A stretch of 64,000 nt of DNA from Mycolicibacterium rhodesiae (GCF_002086695.1 NZ_MVIH01000001.1:186001-250000), one strand, 5' to 3'; positions 38,920-47,935 are shown, counted from the first letter of the stretch. Notes: a model not told the origin generated them from the letters alone. Numbers and translations are program-made.

Positions 38920-39752
38920 GACCACGAATCATCCAGGGAGACGACCAGATCGGGTTCTTCTGGTCGACACCGACAGGCACTCCGACGTCATTGCAGGCCC
39001 TGGTCACCGTCGACGACGAACCCGACCGGTTGCTGGCCACCCACCTCGAGGCGCTCGACGATGCGCTGATCATCGCCGCGGGCCGCTTCGGTGAGATCTT
39101 GGGCGGCGGGCGCCCACCCGCCGGTGCCGACGAACGTGACGGCCTTGTCGAGCTGTACCGAACCCTCGACCGGCTGTGCCTCGAATTCGCGACGGCACAG
39201 GAGATGACCGGCGTCGGCGTTGATCTGCGGGCCGGAAAGATCGTCGGCACGGCCGCCTTGTTCTCGATCCGGGCACGCCTTCCGCTGGACCTGCTCGGGC
39301 CCGCGCCTTTCGATGGCGAACTCGACGATCCGTCCATCGGGGTCATCGGCGGCTTCGGCGAGTTCCATTACGTCGATCCCGAGACGCCGTGGAAGGGCGG
39401 CCGTTGGGTGGTCCGCACCGAAGCGGGCCAGCGCTTTCCGCTCACTCTTGCGATGCTGTTCTTCGACAGCTCCGGGGTCAACAAGGATGCCGCACGCAAG
39501 GAGCATCGCGACGCATTGCAGGCGGTGGTCGCGGCGGCACGGTCGCCGGATGCCGATCCGTTGACGGTGAGCTGTGCGGTGGACTGGCTGCTCTACGATT
39601 GGCTGATGGCGCACCGCGAAGACCCTGACAGCGCTGAGATCGTCTTTCCCAAAGGATACGAGGACGACGCCGCCTTGGTGGTTTCGGCTGCAGCAGTGTC
39701 GGTTTCGGCCCGGGCAACGTTCGATCCCGGCCTGCTCGGGCCCATCGCGTGA
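38916..39752 (+). CDS. Uncharacterised 278-residue protein of the huc operon
   Basis: Not recognised. It is an acidic, soluble alpha/beta protein with no cysteine-rich or nucleotide-binding motif visible. Notable segments are GFFWSTPTGTPTSLQALVT near the start, DERDGLVELYRTLDRLCLEFATAQ (helical) and VIGGFGEFHYVDPETPWKGGRWVV (beta-rich). TTG 38916 is chosen because it overlaps the NHL stop by 4 bases, matching the coupling used throughout this operon; the open frame extends further upstream within the NHL gene. Its stop overlaps the P450 start (GTGA). Confidence 0.65.
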   Translation: MRPRIIQGDDQIGFFWSTPTGTPTSLQALVTVDDEPDRLLATHLEALDDALIIAAGRFGEILGGGRPPAGADERDGLVELYRTLDRLCLEFATAQEMTGVGVDLRAGKIVGTAALFSIRARLPLDLLGPAPFDGELDDPSIGVIGGFGEFHYVDPETPWKGGRWVVRTEAGQRFPLTLAMLFFDSSGVNKDAARKEHRDALQAVVAAARSPDADPLTVSCAVDWLLYDWLMAHREDPDSAEIVFPKGYEDDAALVVSAAAVSVSARATFDPGLLGPIA

Positions 39753-40966
39753 TCGCGTGTCCGGTGGACCCGGCAGAGTTCTTCAGCGCGGAAGCCATCC
39801 AGGATCCCTACCCGCTGTATGCGAAGTTGCGCTCCGCAGGGCCGGTCCATCAGGTCGGTGACTCGGGCTTCTATCTTGCCTGCTCGTGGCCCGCGATCAC
39901 CGATGTCGCCGCGCGCCCACAGGACTTCTCGTCGAACCTCACCGCGACGATGACCTACACCACCGACGGCGGGGTGGTGCCGTTTCCCATGGACGGCGTC
40001 GGGGGCGCCACCCACATCCTGGTCACCGCGGACGACCCGGTGCATGCTGTCCACCGCAAGCTGGTGCTCTCGCAGTTCTCGGCCAAAGGTGTTGCCGCCC
40101 TGGCTCCGTTGATTCAGGACGTCTTCGAACAGCAGTGGGCGGCAGGCGTTGTCGACGGTCGCATCGACTGGATGGACACGGTGGCCAACCGATTGCCCAT
40201 GATGATCGTGGCTCGCCTCATCGGGGTGCCCGATGTCGACACCGAGCGTTTGGCGCACTGGGGGTGCGCGACAACTCAGCTGCTCGACGGTCTGATGTCA
40301 GCAGACGAACTTGCCGCCTCGATGACGGCGATCGCCGAACTGTCCGGCTACATCGCCGATCACCTCGGGCGGGCCATCGCCGACCCGCGCGATGACCTGA
40401 TCGGTGAGTTGGCCAGGGCCTGTCGCGGCGGTCGGCTCAGTGAGTTCACCGCACAGCTCATCCTGGTATCACTGTTCAGTGCCGGTGGCGAATCCACCGC
40501 GTCACTACTCGGGACGGCGGTGTCGGTGTTGGCCGGGCATTCTGAGCTCCAGGAGCAGCTTCGCAACAGTCCCGAACTGTTGGGTGGCTTCATCGAAGAG
40601 ACCTTGCGGCTGGAACCGCCGTTTCGGGCCCACTACCGTCACGTGTTGCGGGACACCGATCTCTGCGGCGTCCGACTGCCTGCCGACTCCCGGGTCCTGT
40701 TGCTGTGGGGCGCGGCCAACCGGGATCCGGAGCACTTCGAGGCACCCGACGAATTCCGGCTCGACCGGCCGAACAGCAAGGCACATCTGTCGTTTGGCCG
40801 GGGTGCCCATTTTTGTCTCGGGGCGCCGCTGGCGCGGCTGGAAGCCACCACCGTCCTGCGTTTGATGCTCGAGCGCACGACGTGGATCGATACCGTCGAC
40901 GTCGGTCCGTGGTTGCCCAGTGTTCTGGCGCGGCGGCATTCGTCTCTGGAACTCGCCGTGCGTTGA
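39749..40966 (+). CDS. Cytochrome P450, last gene of the huc operon
   Basis: 405 residues, soluble bacterial class I P450. The I-helix oxygen-activation motif is SAGGEST, the K-helix ExxR is in EETLRLEPP, and the haem-ligand loop is FGRGAHFCLGAPLAR near residue 353. It overlaps the upstream gene by GTGA and is therefore cotranslated with hydrogenase accessory genes, an unusual partner. No ferredoxin or ferredoxin reductase gene is adjacent, although the HucE-like protein is an Fe-S protein. Substrate unknown. Confidence 0.85.
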   Translation: MIACPVDPAEFFSAEAIQDPYPLYAKLRSAGPVHQVGDSGFYLACSWPAITDVAARPQDFSSNLTATMTYTTDGGVVPFPMDGVGGATHILVTADDPVHAVHRKLVLSQFSAKGVAALAPLIQDVFEQQWAAGVVDGRIDWMDTVANRLPMMIVARLIGVPDVDTERLAHWGCATTQLLDGLMSADELAASMTAIAELSGYIADHLGRAIADPRDDLIGELARACRGGRLSEFTAQLILVSLFSAGGESTASLLGTAVSVLAGHSELQEQLRNSPELLGGFIEETLRLEPPFRAHYRHVLRDTDLCGVRLPADSRVLLLWGAANRDPEHFEAPDEFRLDRPNSKAHLSFGRGAHFCLGAPLARLEATTVLRLMLERTTWIDTVDVGPWLPSVLARRHSSLELAVR

Positions 40967-40985
40967 GAGCGCCGACGCGGCCGGC

Positions 40986-41789
40986 TCAGAGCGCGGTGGT
41001 CGTTGCGGACGCGAAGCGCCGAATCCACTCGAACCAGGCCGCCATGCCCTCGCCGGTGCGGGCACTCACCGGAAGGATCGTCGCCGTCGGATTGACCTCG
41101 CGAACCCGCGAGACGTAGGTGTCGACATCGGCATCCAGGTGGGGCACCAGGTCTATCTTGTTCAGCAGCACGATGTCGACGGACCGGAACATGACCGGGT
41201 ATTTCAGCGGTTTGTCCTCGCCTTCGGTCACGGAGTACACCATCGCTTTGGCGTGCTCGCCGACGTCGAACTCCGCGGGGCACACCAGATTGCCGACGTT
41301 CTCGATGATCACCAGGTCCAGCAGGCGCAGGTCCAGGCCCTGTAGCGCGCGGTTGACCATCGGGGCATCCAGGTGACATTCGCCACCGAAACCGTTGTTG
41401 GTGTTGAGCAGCGATATCTGTGCGCCGCGGCCGCCGAGCTTGGCGGCGTCGAGGTCGGTGGCGATGTCGCCCTCGATCACACCGACAGCGAGGTCGTCCG
41501 CCAGTTCGTCGAGGGTGGCGGCCAGTACCGTCGTCTTGCCTGAACCCGGTGAGCTCATCAGGTTGAGCGCCCGGATTCCGTTGCTCTCGAAGGCCGTCCG
41601 GTTGATGTCGGCGCGGGTGTCGTTCTCGGCGAAGATGTGTTCGAGTACCTCGACCCGCTGCGAGCCGGTGACATAACCGCTGTGGTCGCCGTGGTCATGG
41701 TCATGGTCATGGTCATGGTCGCCGTCGTCATGGGAAAGATGCTCGTGGCTGTGTACGGTGCCGTCGTCGTGACGATGAAACCTACCCAT
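40986..41789 (-). CDS. hypB: Hydrogenase nickel-incorporation GTPase HypB
   Basis: 267 residues. A His/Asp-rich metal-storage tail at about 5-36 is followed by the SIMIBI GTPase domain: P-loop MSSPGSGKTT, GDIATDLDA, VIIENVGNLVCP and LLNKIDL. It delivers Ni to the large-subunit precursor with HypA. ATG 41789 has AAAGGTGG 5 bases upstream, better than GTG 41798. It lies on the opposite strand from the hydrogenase genes and converges on the P450 gene; hypA is 24 bases upstream of it. Confidence 0.92.
   Translation of the reverse strand: MGRFHRHDDGTVHSHEHLSHDDGDHDHDHDHDHGDHSGYVTGSQRVEVLEHIFAENDTRADINRTAFESNGIRALNLMSSPGSGKTTVLAATLDELADDLAVGVIEGDIATDLDAAKLGGRGAQISLLNTNNGFGGECHLDAPMVNRALQGLDLRLLDLVIIENVGNLVCPAEFDVGEHAKAMVYSVTEGEDKPLKYPVMFRSVDIVLLNKIDLVPHLDADVDTYVSRVREVNPTATILPVSARTGEGMAAWFEWIRRFASATTTAL
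41691..41720. repeat. Hexanucleotide tandem repeat within hypB
   Basis: About five perfect copies of GGTCAT (complement ATGACC) encode the alternating Asp-His tract of the HypB tail. A perfect 6-base repeat could change copy number by slippage without shifting the frame, altering the number of metal-binding histidines. Confidence 0.7.
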
Positions 41790-41813
41790 GCCGACCACCT
41801 TTCGCTCCGCAGG

Positions 41814-42149
41814 TCATGTCACGTCCAGTGAGGTGACCAGGAATTCGTTGCCTCGAACGATGTCCACCTCGGTGCTCTCACACTGCGGGCAGGACACCGT
41901 CCAGCGGGAGGCGATCTCCGAACGCTGTCCGCAGTTGCGGCACACCACCTCCGCGGCGACGAACTCGAGCTCCAACTCGGCCTCCGGCATGCTCTCGTGA
42001 TCGCGGACCAGCGTCCAGCAGAACGACAGTGAGTCGGGCACCACCTGCCGCAGCGCGCCGATCTGCACCCGCACCACATCGACACGGCGGCCGGCCGCGT
42101 ATGGCCGCACCACCCCGGCAATCGCATGGCACAGCGACAATTCGTGCAC
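41814..42149 (-). CDS. hypA: Hydrogenase nickel metallochaperone HypA
   Basis: 111 residues. The GTG start at 42149 gives the invariant Met-His-Glu N-terminus, where His2 is the nickel ligand, and GGAAAG lies 8 bases upstream; this is preferred over the longer frame to 42188. The zinc site is the paired CxxC of VVCRNCGQ and VSCPQCES. It partners HypB, encoded just downstream, in nickel delivery. Confidence 0.92.
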   Translation of the reverse strand: MHELSLCHAIAGVVRPYAAGRRVDVVRVQIGALRQVVPDSLSFCWTLVRDHESMPEAELELEFVAAEVVCRNCGQRSEIASRWTVSCPQCESTEVDIVRGNEFLVTSLDVT

Positions 42150-42261
42150 TGTCGATCTTTCCGTTTTCGGAGTCGGGCAGGCCTGCACCCTACAGCCCCC
42201 CGCGGCCGCAGCCGAGGGCCTTTTGGACGGAAAAACGCAGACTTTCGCTGCGAGATTGTGA

Positions 42262-42290
42262 TTGTGGACCCAGCACCGCGGGATTAGCGT
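42262..42290 (+). promoter_or_regulatory. Candidate promoter for hypF-C-D-E
   Basis: TTGTGG (42262-42267), a 17-base spacer, then TAGCGT (42285-42290) fits a housekeeping-type promoter. It would leave about 60 bases before the small upstream ORF and 110 bases before hypF. The facing hypA gene begins at 42149 on the other strand. Confidence 0.5.
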
Positions 42291-42354
42291 GATGGTGATC
42301 TACCCGCGTGGACAGCCCATCGGCGCGAGTGGCCTTCATCTGCTCAGGAGGTTC

Positions 42355-42411
42355 ATGAGCATCGACTTCCGCCGGCGGTGTCCGGGGCCCGAGATGACGG
42401 CGATCCGATGA
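42355..42411 (+). CDS. 18-codon upstream ORF coupled to hypF
   Basis: ATG 42355 follows a perfect AGGAGG at 42346-42351, and the frame (starts MSIDFRRRC, contains one Cys and a Pro-Gly-Pro) ends in TGA 42409-42411, which overlaps the hypF ATG as ATGA. hypF itself has no good Shine-Dalgarno. The simplest reading is a leader peptide whose translation delivers ribosomes to hypF, possibly with regulatory stalling. It is too short for homology inference; function unproven. Confidence 0.5.
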   Translation: MSIDFRRRCPGPEMTAIR

Positions 42412-44738
42412 CGGTGCGGGTTCGTCTGGATATCGCCGGCGTCGTGCAGGGCGTAGGTTTCCGTCCGGCGGTCGCACGGATCGCGGCCGAATACCGCCTC
42501 GGTGGCTTCGTGTACAACGACGCGGGTTCGGTGCACTGTGAACTGGAGGGCCCCGCTGCCGACGTCGAGGCGGCGGTTCAGGCGATCCGGCACCGGAGCC
42601 CGCCGATGGCGCGGATCGACGACCTGTCCCGTCGGCCCCTGGAACCGCGCGGCGACAACGGTTTTGAGATCATCGGCAGCCAAAGCGGCGATGAGTCACG
42701 CACCCTCGTTCCACCCGACATCGCGGTGTGCGCGGACTGTCTGCGCGAAATGCATGACAGGGCCGACCGCCGTTACGGGCACCCGTTCATCACCTGCACG
42801 AACTGCGGGCCGCGCTACACCGTGATCACCGATCTGCCATACGACCGGCCCGCGACCACGATGGCCGATTTCCCGATGTGTCCGGCATGCGACGCCGAGT
42901 ACCACGATCCACTCGATCGCCGCTACCACGCGCAGACGATCGCCTGCCCGGAGTGCGGGCCGCGGCTGAGCTGGCAGCCTGCCGACGGCTCGCCGGACGT
43001 CGATGACCCGATCGGCGCGGCGGTGGCCGCGCTGCGGGCCGGGCTGATCGTCGCGGTCAAGGGGATCGGCGGCTTCCACCTGGCCTGCCGCGCCGACGAT
43101 GCGGCCGTCGTCGCCGAACTGCGCCACCGCAAGAACCGGCCGGCCAAGCCCTTCGCGGTGATGGTCGCCGATCTGGAGGGCGCCCGCGAGATCGGGGTAG
43201 TCGACGAAGCGGCGGCCGCCGCCTTGATCGCGCCGTCGGCGCCCATCGTGTTGGTCACCGGCCGGCCGGGCACGGTAGCCGACGATGTCGCGCCGGCCTT
43301 GGCCGACGTGGGCGTGATGCTCGCCTACTCGCCGGTGCATCACCAGTTGTTCGATCGGATCGGCCGGGTTCCGCTGGTGATGACGTCGGCGAACCAGGGC
43401 GGGTCGCCCATCGTGTTCCGCGATGACGACCTCGGCTGGATCGACGGGCTTGCCGATGCCGTGCTCACCCACGACCGGCCCATCCACGTGCCGTGCGAGG
43501 ACTCGGTCGTCATGATCGACGACCGCGGTGCGCATGTGCCGCTGCGGCGCTCGCGCGGATACGCCCCGCTGCCGGTGACGGTGCCGGGCCCGCTCCCGGA
43601 ACGGGTCATCTTCGCCACCGGCGGCGACCTGAAGACCACCTTCTGTCTGGTGGGTGCCGACGGGCATGCCCACATGTCCTCCCATCTGGGTGACATGGCC
43701 GACCCGAGGACCCAGGGGTGTTTCGAAGCGGCACTGGACCATCTGGCGTTCATGACCGATCGCACGCCGGACGCGATCGCCTGCGACCTGCACCCGGGTT
43801 ACGCCACCACCGCATGGGCGCGGCGCTGCGCCGGGGGCCGGCCCGTCATCGCCGTCCAGCACCATCACGCACACGCCGTCTCGCTGCTCGCCGAACACCG
43901 CCGGCTGGGTACGCCGGTCATCGCCGTCGCCTTTGACGGCACGGGCTACGGCACCGACGGCACCATCTGGGGCGGCGAGCTGCTGGCGATCACCGATGCC
44001 GCCCGCTTCACCCGGGTGGGCCACGTTCGCGAATTCGCGTTGCCCGGCGGGGACGGCGCCGTGCGCAATCCCAGCAGAATCGCGCTGGACCTAATGCACC
44101 GTGCCGGCATCGAGTGGACCTGCGACCTGCCGCCGGTGGCCGCGCTCGACGAGACCGCCCTGCACATCCTGCGTCAGCAGATCCCGCGCGGCCTCGGTTG
44201 CGTGCCGACCACCAGCATGGGGCGGCTCTTCGACGCGGTGGCCAGCCTGCTCGGCGTCTGCCAGGAGGTGAGCTACGAAGGCCAGGCGGCAGTGGAGCTC
44301 GAACACGTGGCTCGGTGCGGTGACCCGAGTCCATTGGACTTTCGTGTCGCCGACGGCGTCTTGGACCCTGCACCGGTGATCGCCGGGATCGCCGAGGGGC
44401 TGCGGCGCGGTACCGCGGCGGCCGATCTGGCGGCCGGCTTCCACGACGCGGTGATTCGCGCGACAGCGACGGCAGCCACCGGATGCGCTCGCGCGGCGGG
44501 GATCTCGGTCATCGGACTGACTGGCGGCGGGTTCGCGAATCGCCTTGTGCTGCAGGGTCTGCGGCAGACGCTGACCGCAGATGGCTTCGAGGTACTCAGT
44601 CACCGGGTGGTGCCCTGTAATGACGGCGGGCTGGCTCTCGGCCAGGCCACCATTGCCGCCGCGACGCTCGCCGACGGGCGCGCCCCGGCTGTATCGGAAA
44701 GGAACGGCGTATGTGCCTCGGAATTCCCGGCAAGGTGA
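42408..44738 (+). CDS. hypF: Carbamoyltransferase HypF
   Basis: 776 residues with all modules: acylphosphatase domain (VVQGVGFRPAVARIA), two Cys4 zinc fingers (CADC ... CTNC and CPAC ... CPEC), YrdC-like domain (KGIGGFHLACRADD, KNRPAKPFAVM) and Kae1/Tob-type domain with HHHAHAVSL and a C-terminal GLTGGGFANRLV. It converts carbamoyl phosphate to the thiocarbamate on HypE that becomes the Fe-bound cyanide. ATG 42408 aligns with the family and overlaps the small upstream ORF. The 3' end overlaps hypC by 28 bases. Confidence 0.94.
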   Translation: MTVRVRLDIAGVVQGVGFRPAVARIAAEYRLGGFVYNDAGSVHCELEGPAADVEAAVQAIRHRSPPMARIDDLSRRPLEPRGDNGFEIIGSQSGDESRTLVPPDIAVCADCLREMHDRADRRYGHPFITCTNCGPRYTVITDLPYDRPATTMADFPMCPACDAEYHDPLDRRYHAQTIACPECGPRLSWQPADGSPDVDDPIGAAVAALRAGLIVAVKGIGGFHLACRADDAAVVAELRHRKNRPAKPFAVMVADLEGAREIGVVDEAAAAALIAPSAPIVLVTGRPGTVADDVAPALADVGVMLAYSPVHHQLFDRIGRVPLVMTSANQGGSPIVFRDDDLGWIDGLADAVLTHDRPIHVPCEDSVVMIDDRGAHVPLRRSRGYAPLPVTVPGPLPERVIFATGGDLKTTFCLVGADGHAHMSSHLGDMADPRTQGCFEAALDHLAFMTDRTPDAIACDLHPGYATTAWARRCAGGRPVIAVQHHHAHAVSLLAEHRRLGTPVIAVAFDGTGYGTDGTIWGGELLAITDAARFTRVGHVREFALPGGDGAVRNPSRIALDLMHRAGIEWTCDLPPVAALDETALHILRQQIPRGLGCVPTTSMGRLFDAVASLLGVCQEVSYEGQAAVELEHVARCGDPSPLDFRVADGVLDPAPVIAGIAEGLRRGTAAADLAAGFHDAVIRATATAATGCARAAGISVIGLTGGGFANRLVLQGLRQTLTADGFEVLSHRVVPCNDGGLALGQATIAAATLADGRAPAVSERNGVCASEFPAR

Positions 44739-44986
44739 TCGAGATCTGGGAGGAAGCCGGCACCAAGATGGGATGCGTCGACTTCTGCGGCACCACCAAG
44801 ACCGTGTGCCTGGCATATCTGCCCGACATGGAGATCGGCGAATACACGATCGTCCACGCGGGTTTCGCGATCACCCGGCTCGACGAGGCCTCGGCCAACG
44901 AAACGCTGCGGATGTTCCAGGAACTCGGTGTGCTCGATGAAGAACTCGGCGGCACCGAGGGACAGGGCAGGAGGGAGCCGGCATGA
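44711..44986 (+). CDS. hypC: Hydrogenase maturation chaperone HypC
   Basis: 91 residues starting [13 protein letters not shown]; the invariant Cys2 carries the Fe(CN)2CO unit between HypD and the large subunit. [16 protein letters not shown] at 57-72 is the typical C-terminal helix. It starts inside the end of hypF and its stop overlaps the hypD start (ATGA), as in many hyp operons. Confidence 0.93.
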   Translation: MCLGIPGKVIEIWEEAGTKMGCVDFCGTTKTVCLAYLPDMEIGEYTIVHAGFAITRLDEASANETLRMFQELGVLDEELGGTEGQGRREPA

Positions 44987-46083
44987 AGTATCTCGATGAG
45001 TTTCGCGATCCGGCTGCCGCAAGGACCCTGGTCGACGCGATCCGGCGCCGGGCCAGTCGCCCCTGGACGATCATGGAAGTGTGTGGCGGGCAGACACATT
45101 CGATCATCCGCAACGGCATCGATCAGCTGCTCGACGGTGCGGTCGAGTTCATTCACGGTCCGGGCTGCCCGGTGTGCGTCACCCCGCTGGAGATGATCGA
45201 TCGGGCATTGGAGGTGGCTGCCCGCGACGACGTCATCTTCTGTTCGTTCGGCGACATGCTCAGGGTGCCGGGTAGCCGCCACGACCTGTTCAGCGTGCGC
45301 GCCCGCGGTGGTGATGTCCGCATCGTCTACTCGCCGCTGGACGCCACCCGGATCGCCGCCGACAACCCGGACAAGCAGGTGGTGTTCTTCGGCGTCGGGT
45401 TCGAAACGACCGCCCCCGCCAACGCCATGGCGGTGTTGCACGCCCAGCGGCTCGGTTTGACCAATTTCTCGGTGCTCATCTCACACGTTCTGGTCCCTCC
45501 CGCGATGACGGCCATCCTGAGCTCGCCCACCAACCGCGTGCAGGGCTTCTTGGCCGCCGGCCACGTGTGCAGCGTGATGGGCACCGCGGAGTACGGTCCG
45601 CTCGTCGAGAAGTTCGGAGTGCCCATCGTGGTAACGGGATTCGAGCCGCTGGACCTGCTCGAAGGTGTGCGGCAGGTGGTCGATCAGCTCGAATCGGGCA
45701 CGGCCGAACTGCGCAACGCCTATCCGCGGGCGGTCAGCGACGCCGGCAACACGGTGGCGCAACAGACGCTTGCCGATGTGTTCACGGTGGTCGACCGGCA
45801 GTGGCGCGGGATCGGCATGATCCCGAAATCGGGGTGGGCGCTCTCGCCGCGCTACGCCGAGTTCGATGCCGAACTCAAGTTCGGCGTCGGCCACCTGCAG
45901 GTGAAGGAGTCGGCCGAATGTCACAGCGGCGAGGTGTTGCAGGGTCTGCTGAAGCCCAATCAGTGCCCGGCATTCGGAACGACGTGTACGCCCCGCACCC
46001 CGCTGGGCGCCACCATGGTGTCCAGCGAGGGAGCGTGTGCGGCGTATTACCAATTCCGACGGCTCGAGACCGCTCATGTCTGA
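44983..46083 (+). CDS. hypD: Hydrogenase Fe-cofactor assembly protein HypD
   Basis: 366 residues. It has the conserved [22 protein letters not shown] and FSFGDM-type segments, [15 protein letters not shown], and the cysteine-rich C-terminal region [14 protein letters not shown]...[16 protein letters not shown] that holds the [4Fe-4S] cluster. It is the scaffold on which the Fe(CN)2CO unit is built with HypC and HypE. A GGAGGGAG-like ribosome binding site lies within the end of hypC. Confidence 0.94.
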   Translation: MKYLDEFRDPAAARTLVDAIRRRASRPWTIMEVCGGQTHSIIRNGIDQLLDGAVEFIHGPGCPVCVTPLEMIDRALEVAARDDVIFCSFGDMLRVPGSRHDLFSVRARGGDVRIVYSPLDATRIAADNPDKQVVFFGVGFETTAPANAMAVLHAQRLGLTNFSVLISHVLVPPAMTAILSSPTNRVQGFLAAGHVCSVMGTAEYGPLVEKFGVPIVVTGFEPLDLLEGVRQVVDQLESGTAELRNAYPRAVSDAGNTVAQQTLADVFTVVDRQWRGIGMIPKSGWALSPRYAEFDAELKFGVGHLQVKESAECHSGEVLQGLLKPNQCPAFGTTCTPRTPLGATMVSSEGACAAYYQFRRLETAHV

Positions 46084-47182
46084 TCCGGCGGGCAGGAGCG
46101 AAGCGACTCGGGGAATGGACACGGTCGGAATCGATCCGTCGGATTGGTTCTGTCCGTTGCCATTACGCGAGACCAAGCGGATAGTGCTTGGCCACGGCGG
46201 CGGCGGCATCCTGTCCGAGGAGCTGATCGAGAATCTGTTCCTGCCTGCGTTCGGCTCGGCGGGCGGGCCGTCCCGCGACTCCGCGGTGCTCGCGGTCGAT
46301 GGCGGGCGCATCGCATTGACCACCGACTCCTATGTGGTCAACCCACTGTTCTTCCCGGGCGGCAACATCGGCGATCTGGCGGTCAACGGCACTGTCAATG
46401 ACCTGGCGTGCAGCGGCGCGCAGCCGATCGGGCTGACGGCGGGTTTCATCCTCGAGGAGGGCCTTGAGGTCGAGGTGCTCGGGGTCATCGCCCAGACGAT
46501 GGGCAAGGCGGCCGCCGAGGCGGGGGTGGGCATCGTCACCGGTGACACCAAAGTCGTCGGAAGGGGCAGTGCGGACGGGCTTTTCATCAACACCGCAGGG
46601 GTCGGCGTGGTGCCCGACGGTGTGCGGATCGGACCCGAGCTGGCTCGCCCCGGCGATCACGTGATCGTGTCGGGCAACATCGGCGAGCACGGTGTGGCGA
46701 TCATGAGCGTGCGCGAGGGTATCGACTTCGGCACGACGGTGACGACCGACAGCGCGCCGTTGCACCAATTGGTGGCCGCGATGCTGGCGGCGGTCCCCGA
46801 CCCCGGCGCCGTACATGTGCTGCGCGATCCGACCCGAGGTGGGCTGGTCGCATCCGCGGTCGAGATCGCCCGCACCGCCGGTGTCGGCGTCGAACTCGAC
46901 GAGCAACGCATCCCGGTGCCGGATACGGTCGCCTCGGCGTGCAGTTTCCTCGGGCTAGATCCGCTCCAGGTCGCCAACGAGGGCAAGCTGGTGGCTTTCG
47001 TCGATCCCGCGCACAGCGATGCTGTGTTGGCGGCCATGCGATCCCGGCCCGAGGGGGCGGGGGCGGTCGTCATCGGCCGGGCTGTCGAGGAGCATCCGGG
47101 CATGGTGGTGGGGCGGACCCCCTTCGGTACCACCCGGGTCATCGAACGTGAACTGGGCGAGCAACTTCCGAGAATCTGCTGA
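46076..47182 (+). CDS. hypE: Cyanide-forming dehydratase HypE
   Basis: 368 residues of the PurM-like ATP-binding family: [53 protein letters not shown] and DPTRGGL. It ends in the essential PRIC tetrapeptide, whose Cys is carbamoylated by HypF and dehydrated to thiocyanate. ATG 46076 overlaps the hypD stop by 8 bases. It closes the hydrogenase maturation operon and is convergent with the gntR gene 46 bases away. Confidence 0.94.
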   Translation: MSDPAGRSEATRGMDTVGIDPSDWFCPLPLRETKRIVLGHGGGGILSEELIENLFLPAFGSAGGPSRDSAVLAVDGGRIALTTDSYVVNPLFFPGGNIGDLAVNGTVNDLACSGAQPIGLTAGFILEEGLEVEVLGVIAQTMGKAAAEAGVGIVTGDTKVVGRGSADGLFINTAGVGVVPDGVRIGPELARPGDHVIVSGNIGEHGVAIMSVREGIDFGTTVTTDSAPLHQLVAAMLAAVPDPGAVHVLRDPTRGGLVASAVEIARTAGVGVELDEQRIPVPDTVASACSFLGLDPLQVANEGKLVAFVDPAHSDAVLAAMRSRPEGAGAVVIGRAVEEHPGMVVGRTPFGTTRVIERELGEQLPRIC

Positions 47183-47228
47183 GCGGCTGACGCCGAATTG
47201 CTGTCCTTCTTCCGTCGGTAGCGAGGTC

Positions 47229-47888
47229 TCAGGCCACCAGAACCGAAGCGGCGCCGGTCATGTGTTCCTGCACCGCGGCAGCCGCACGCTGACCGTCGCC
47301 CGATTCGATGGCATCGACGATGTCGTGGTGGCGCCTGGCGTTCATGTTCTTGATGGCCCGGTCCACACCGGCGAACATGATCGACATCCGGATGCTGCCT
47401 TCCAGCGAGGACCACTGATGCAGCAGAGTCTCGTTGCCGGTCAGCTGACACATGGTCCGGTGGAAGCGCAGATCCGCTTCGATCCGGTCTTCCAGATTGG
47501 ATGCGGCCCACTTGTCCATCTCATCGACGGCGTGCCGCAACGTCGCCACTGCCGCGTCGCGATCGGGCAGCGCGGCCAGTTCGCGGGCGGCCAGCGCTTC
47601 CAATGCGGCCCGGACTCCGAAGATGTCGCGAATTTCCTTGGCGTCGAGGTGACGCACCGACAGCCGGCCGCGTGGGCCGGAGGAGATCAGGCCTTCCTGC
47701 TGAAGCTGCCGCATCGCCTCTCGCAGCGTTCCGCGGCTGATCTGCAGTGCCTCAGACAGTTCCGTCTCCACCAGGTGGGTCCCCGGTGTCAGCTGGCCGG
47801 TGGTGATGGCCCGTCGCAGTGCGGTGAGCGCCTGCTCGCGCAGGCTGGTCTTCTCCAGGCGCAGCAGCGACGTCGGTTCCACGGACAT
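47229..47888 (-). CDS. GntR-family (FadR/FCD) transcriptional regulator
   Basis: 219 residues. The N-terminal winged HTH (about 12-75: LREQALTALRRAITTGQL, ELSEALQISRGTLREAMRQLQQEGLI) is followed by a C-terminal all-helical FCD ligand domain with metal-binding His and Asp candidates (RFHRTMCQ, DIVDAIESGD). GGGAGG 6 bases upstream selects ATG 47888 over ATG 47912. Two copies of the TGTCAACA motif flank its own transcription start and related sites lie in the divergent sugar-gene promoter, so it probably represses both. Inducer likely a sugar or sugar acid. Confidence 0.88.
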   Translation of the reverse strand: MSVEPTSLLRLEKTSLREQALTALRRAITTGQLTPGTHLVETELSEALQISRGTLREAMRQLQQEGLISSGPRGRLSVRHLDAKEIRDIFGVRAALEALAARELAALPDRDAAVATLRHAVDEMDKWAASNLEDRIEADLRFHRTMCQLTGNETLLHQWSSLEGSIRMSIMFAGVDRAIKNMNARRHHDIVDAIESGDGQRAAAAVQEHMTGAASVLVA

Positions 47889-47901
47889 CAGGCGCCTCCC
47901 A

Positions 47902-47935
47902 GCTGTCAACATATGTTTGTCAACAGTGAATCCTA
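47902..47935 (-). promoter_or_regulatory. gntR promoter and two operator-like sites
   Basis: TAGGAT (complement of 47930-47935) is a -10 box that overlaps the end of the transketolase gene. Operator-like GCTGTCAACATA (47902-47913) and TTTGTCAACAGT (47916-47927) sit at and just after the expected transcript start, 14 bases centre to centre, an arrangement suited to autorepression. Confidence 0.55.

Noticed and set aside
41691..41720. Tandem repeat considered as CRISPR or intergenic satellite
   Set aside because: It is a coding hexamer repeat of the HypB His/Asp tail with no spacers.
42696..44024. 442-residue minus-strand frame opposite hypF
   Set aside because: Shadow of hypF zinc-finger and YrdC regions; no domain signal.
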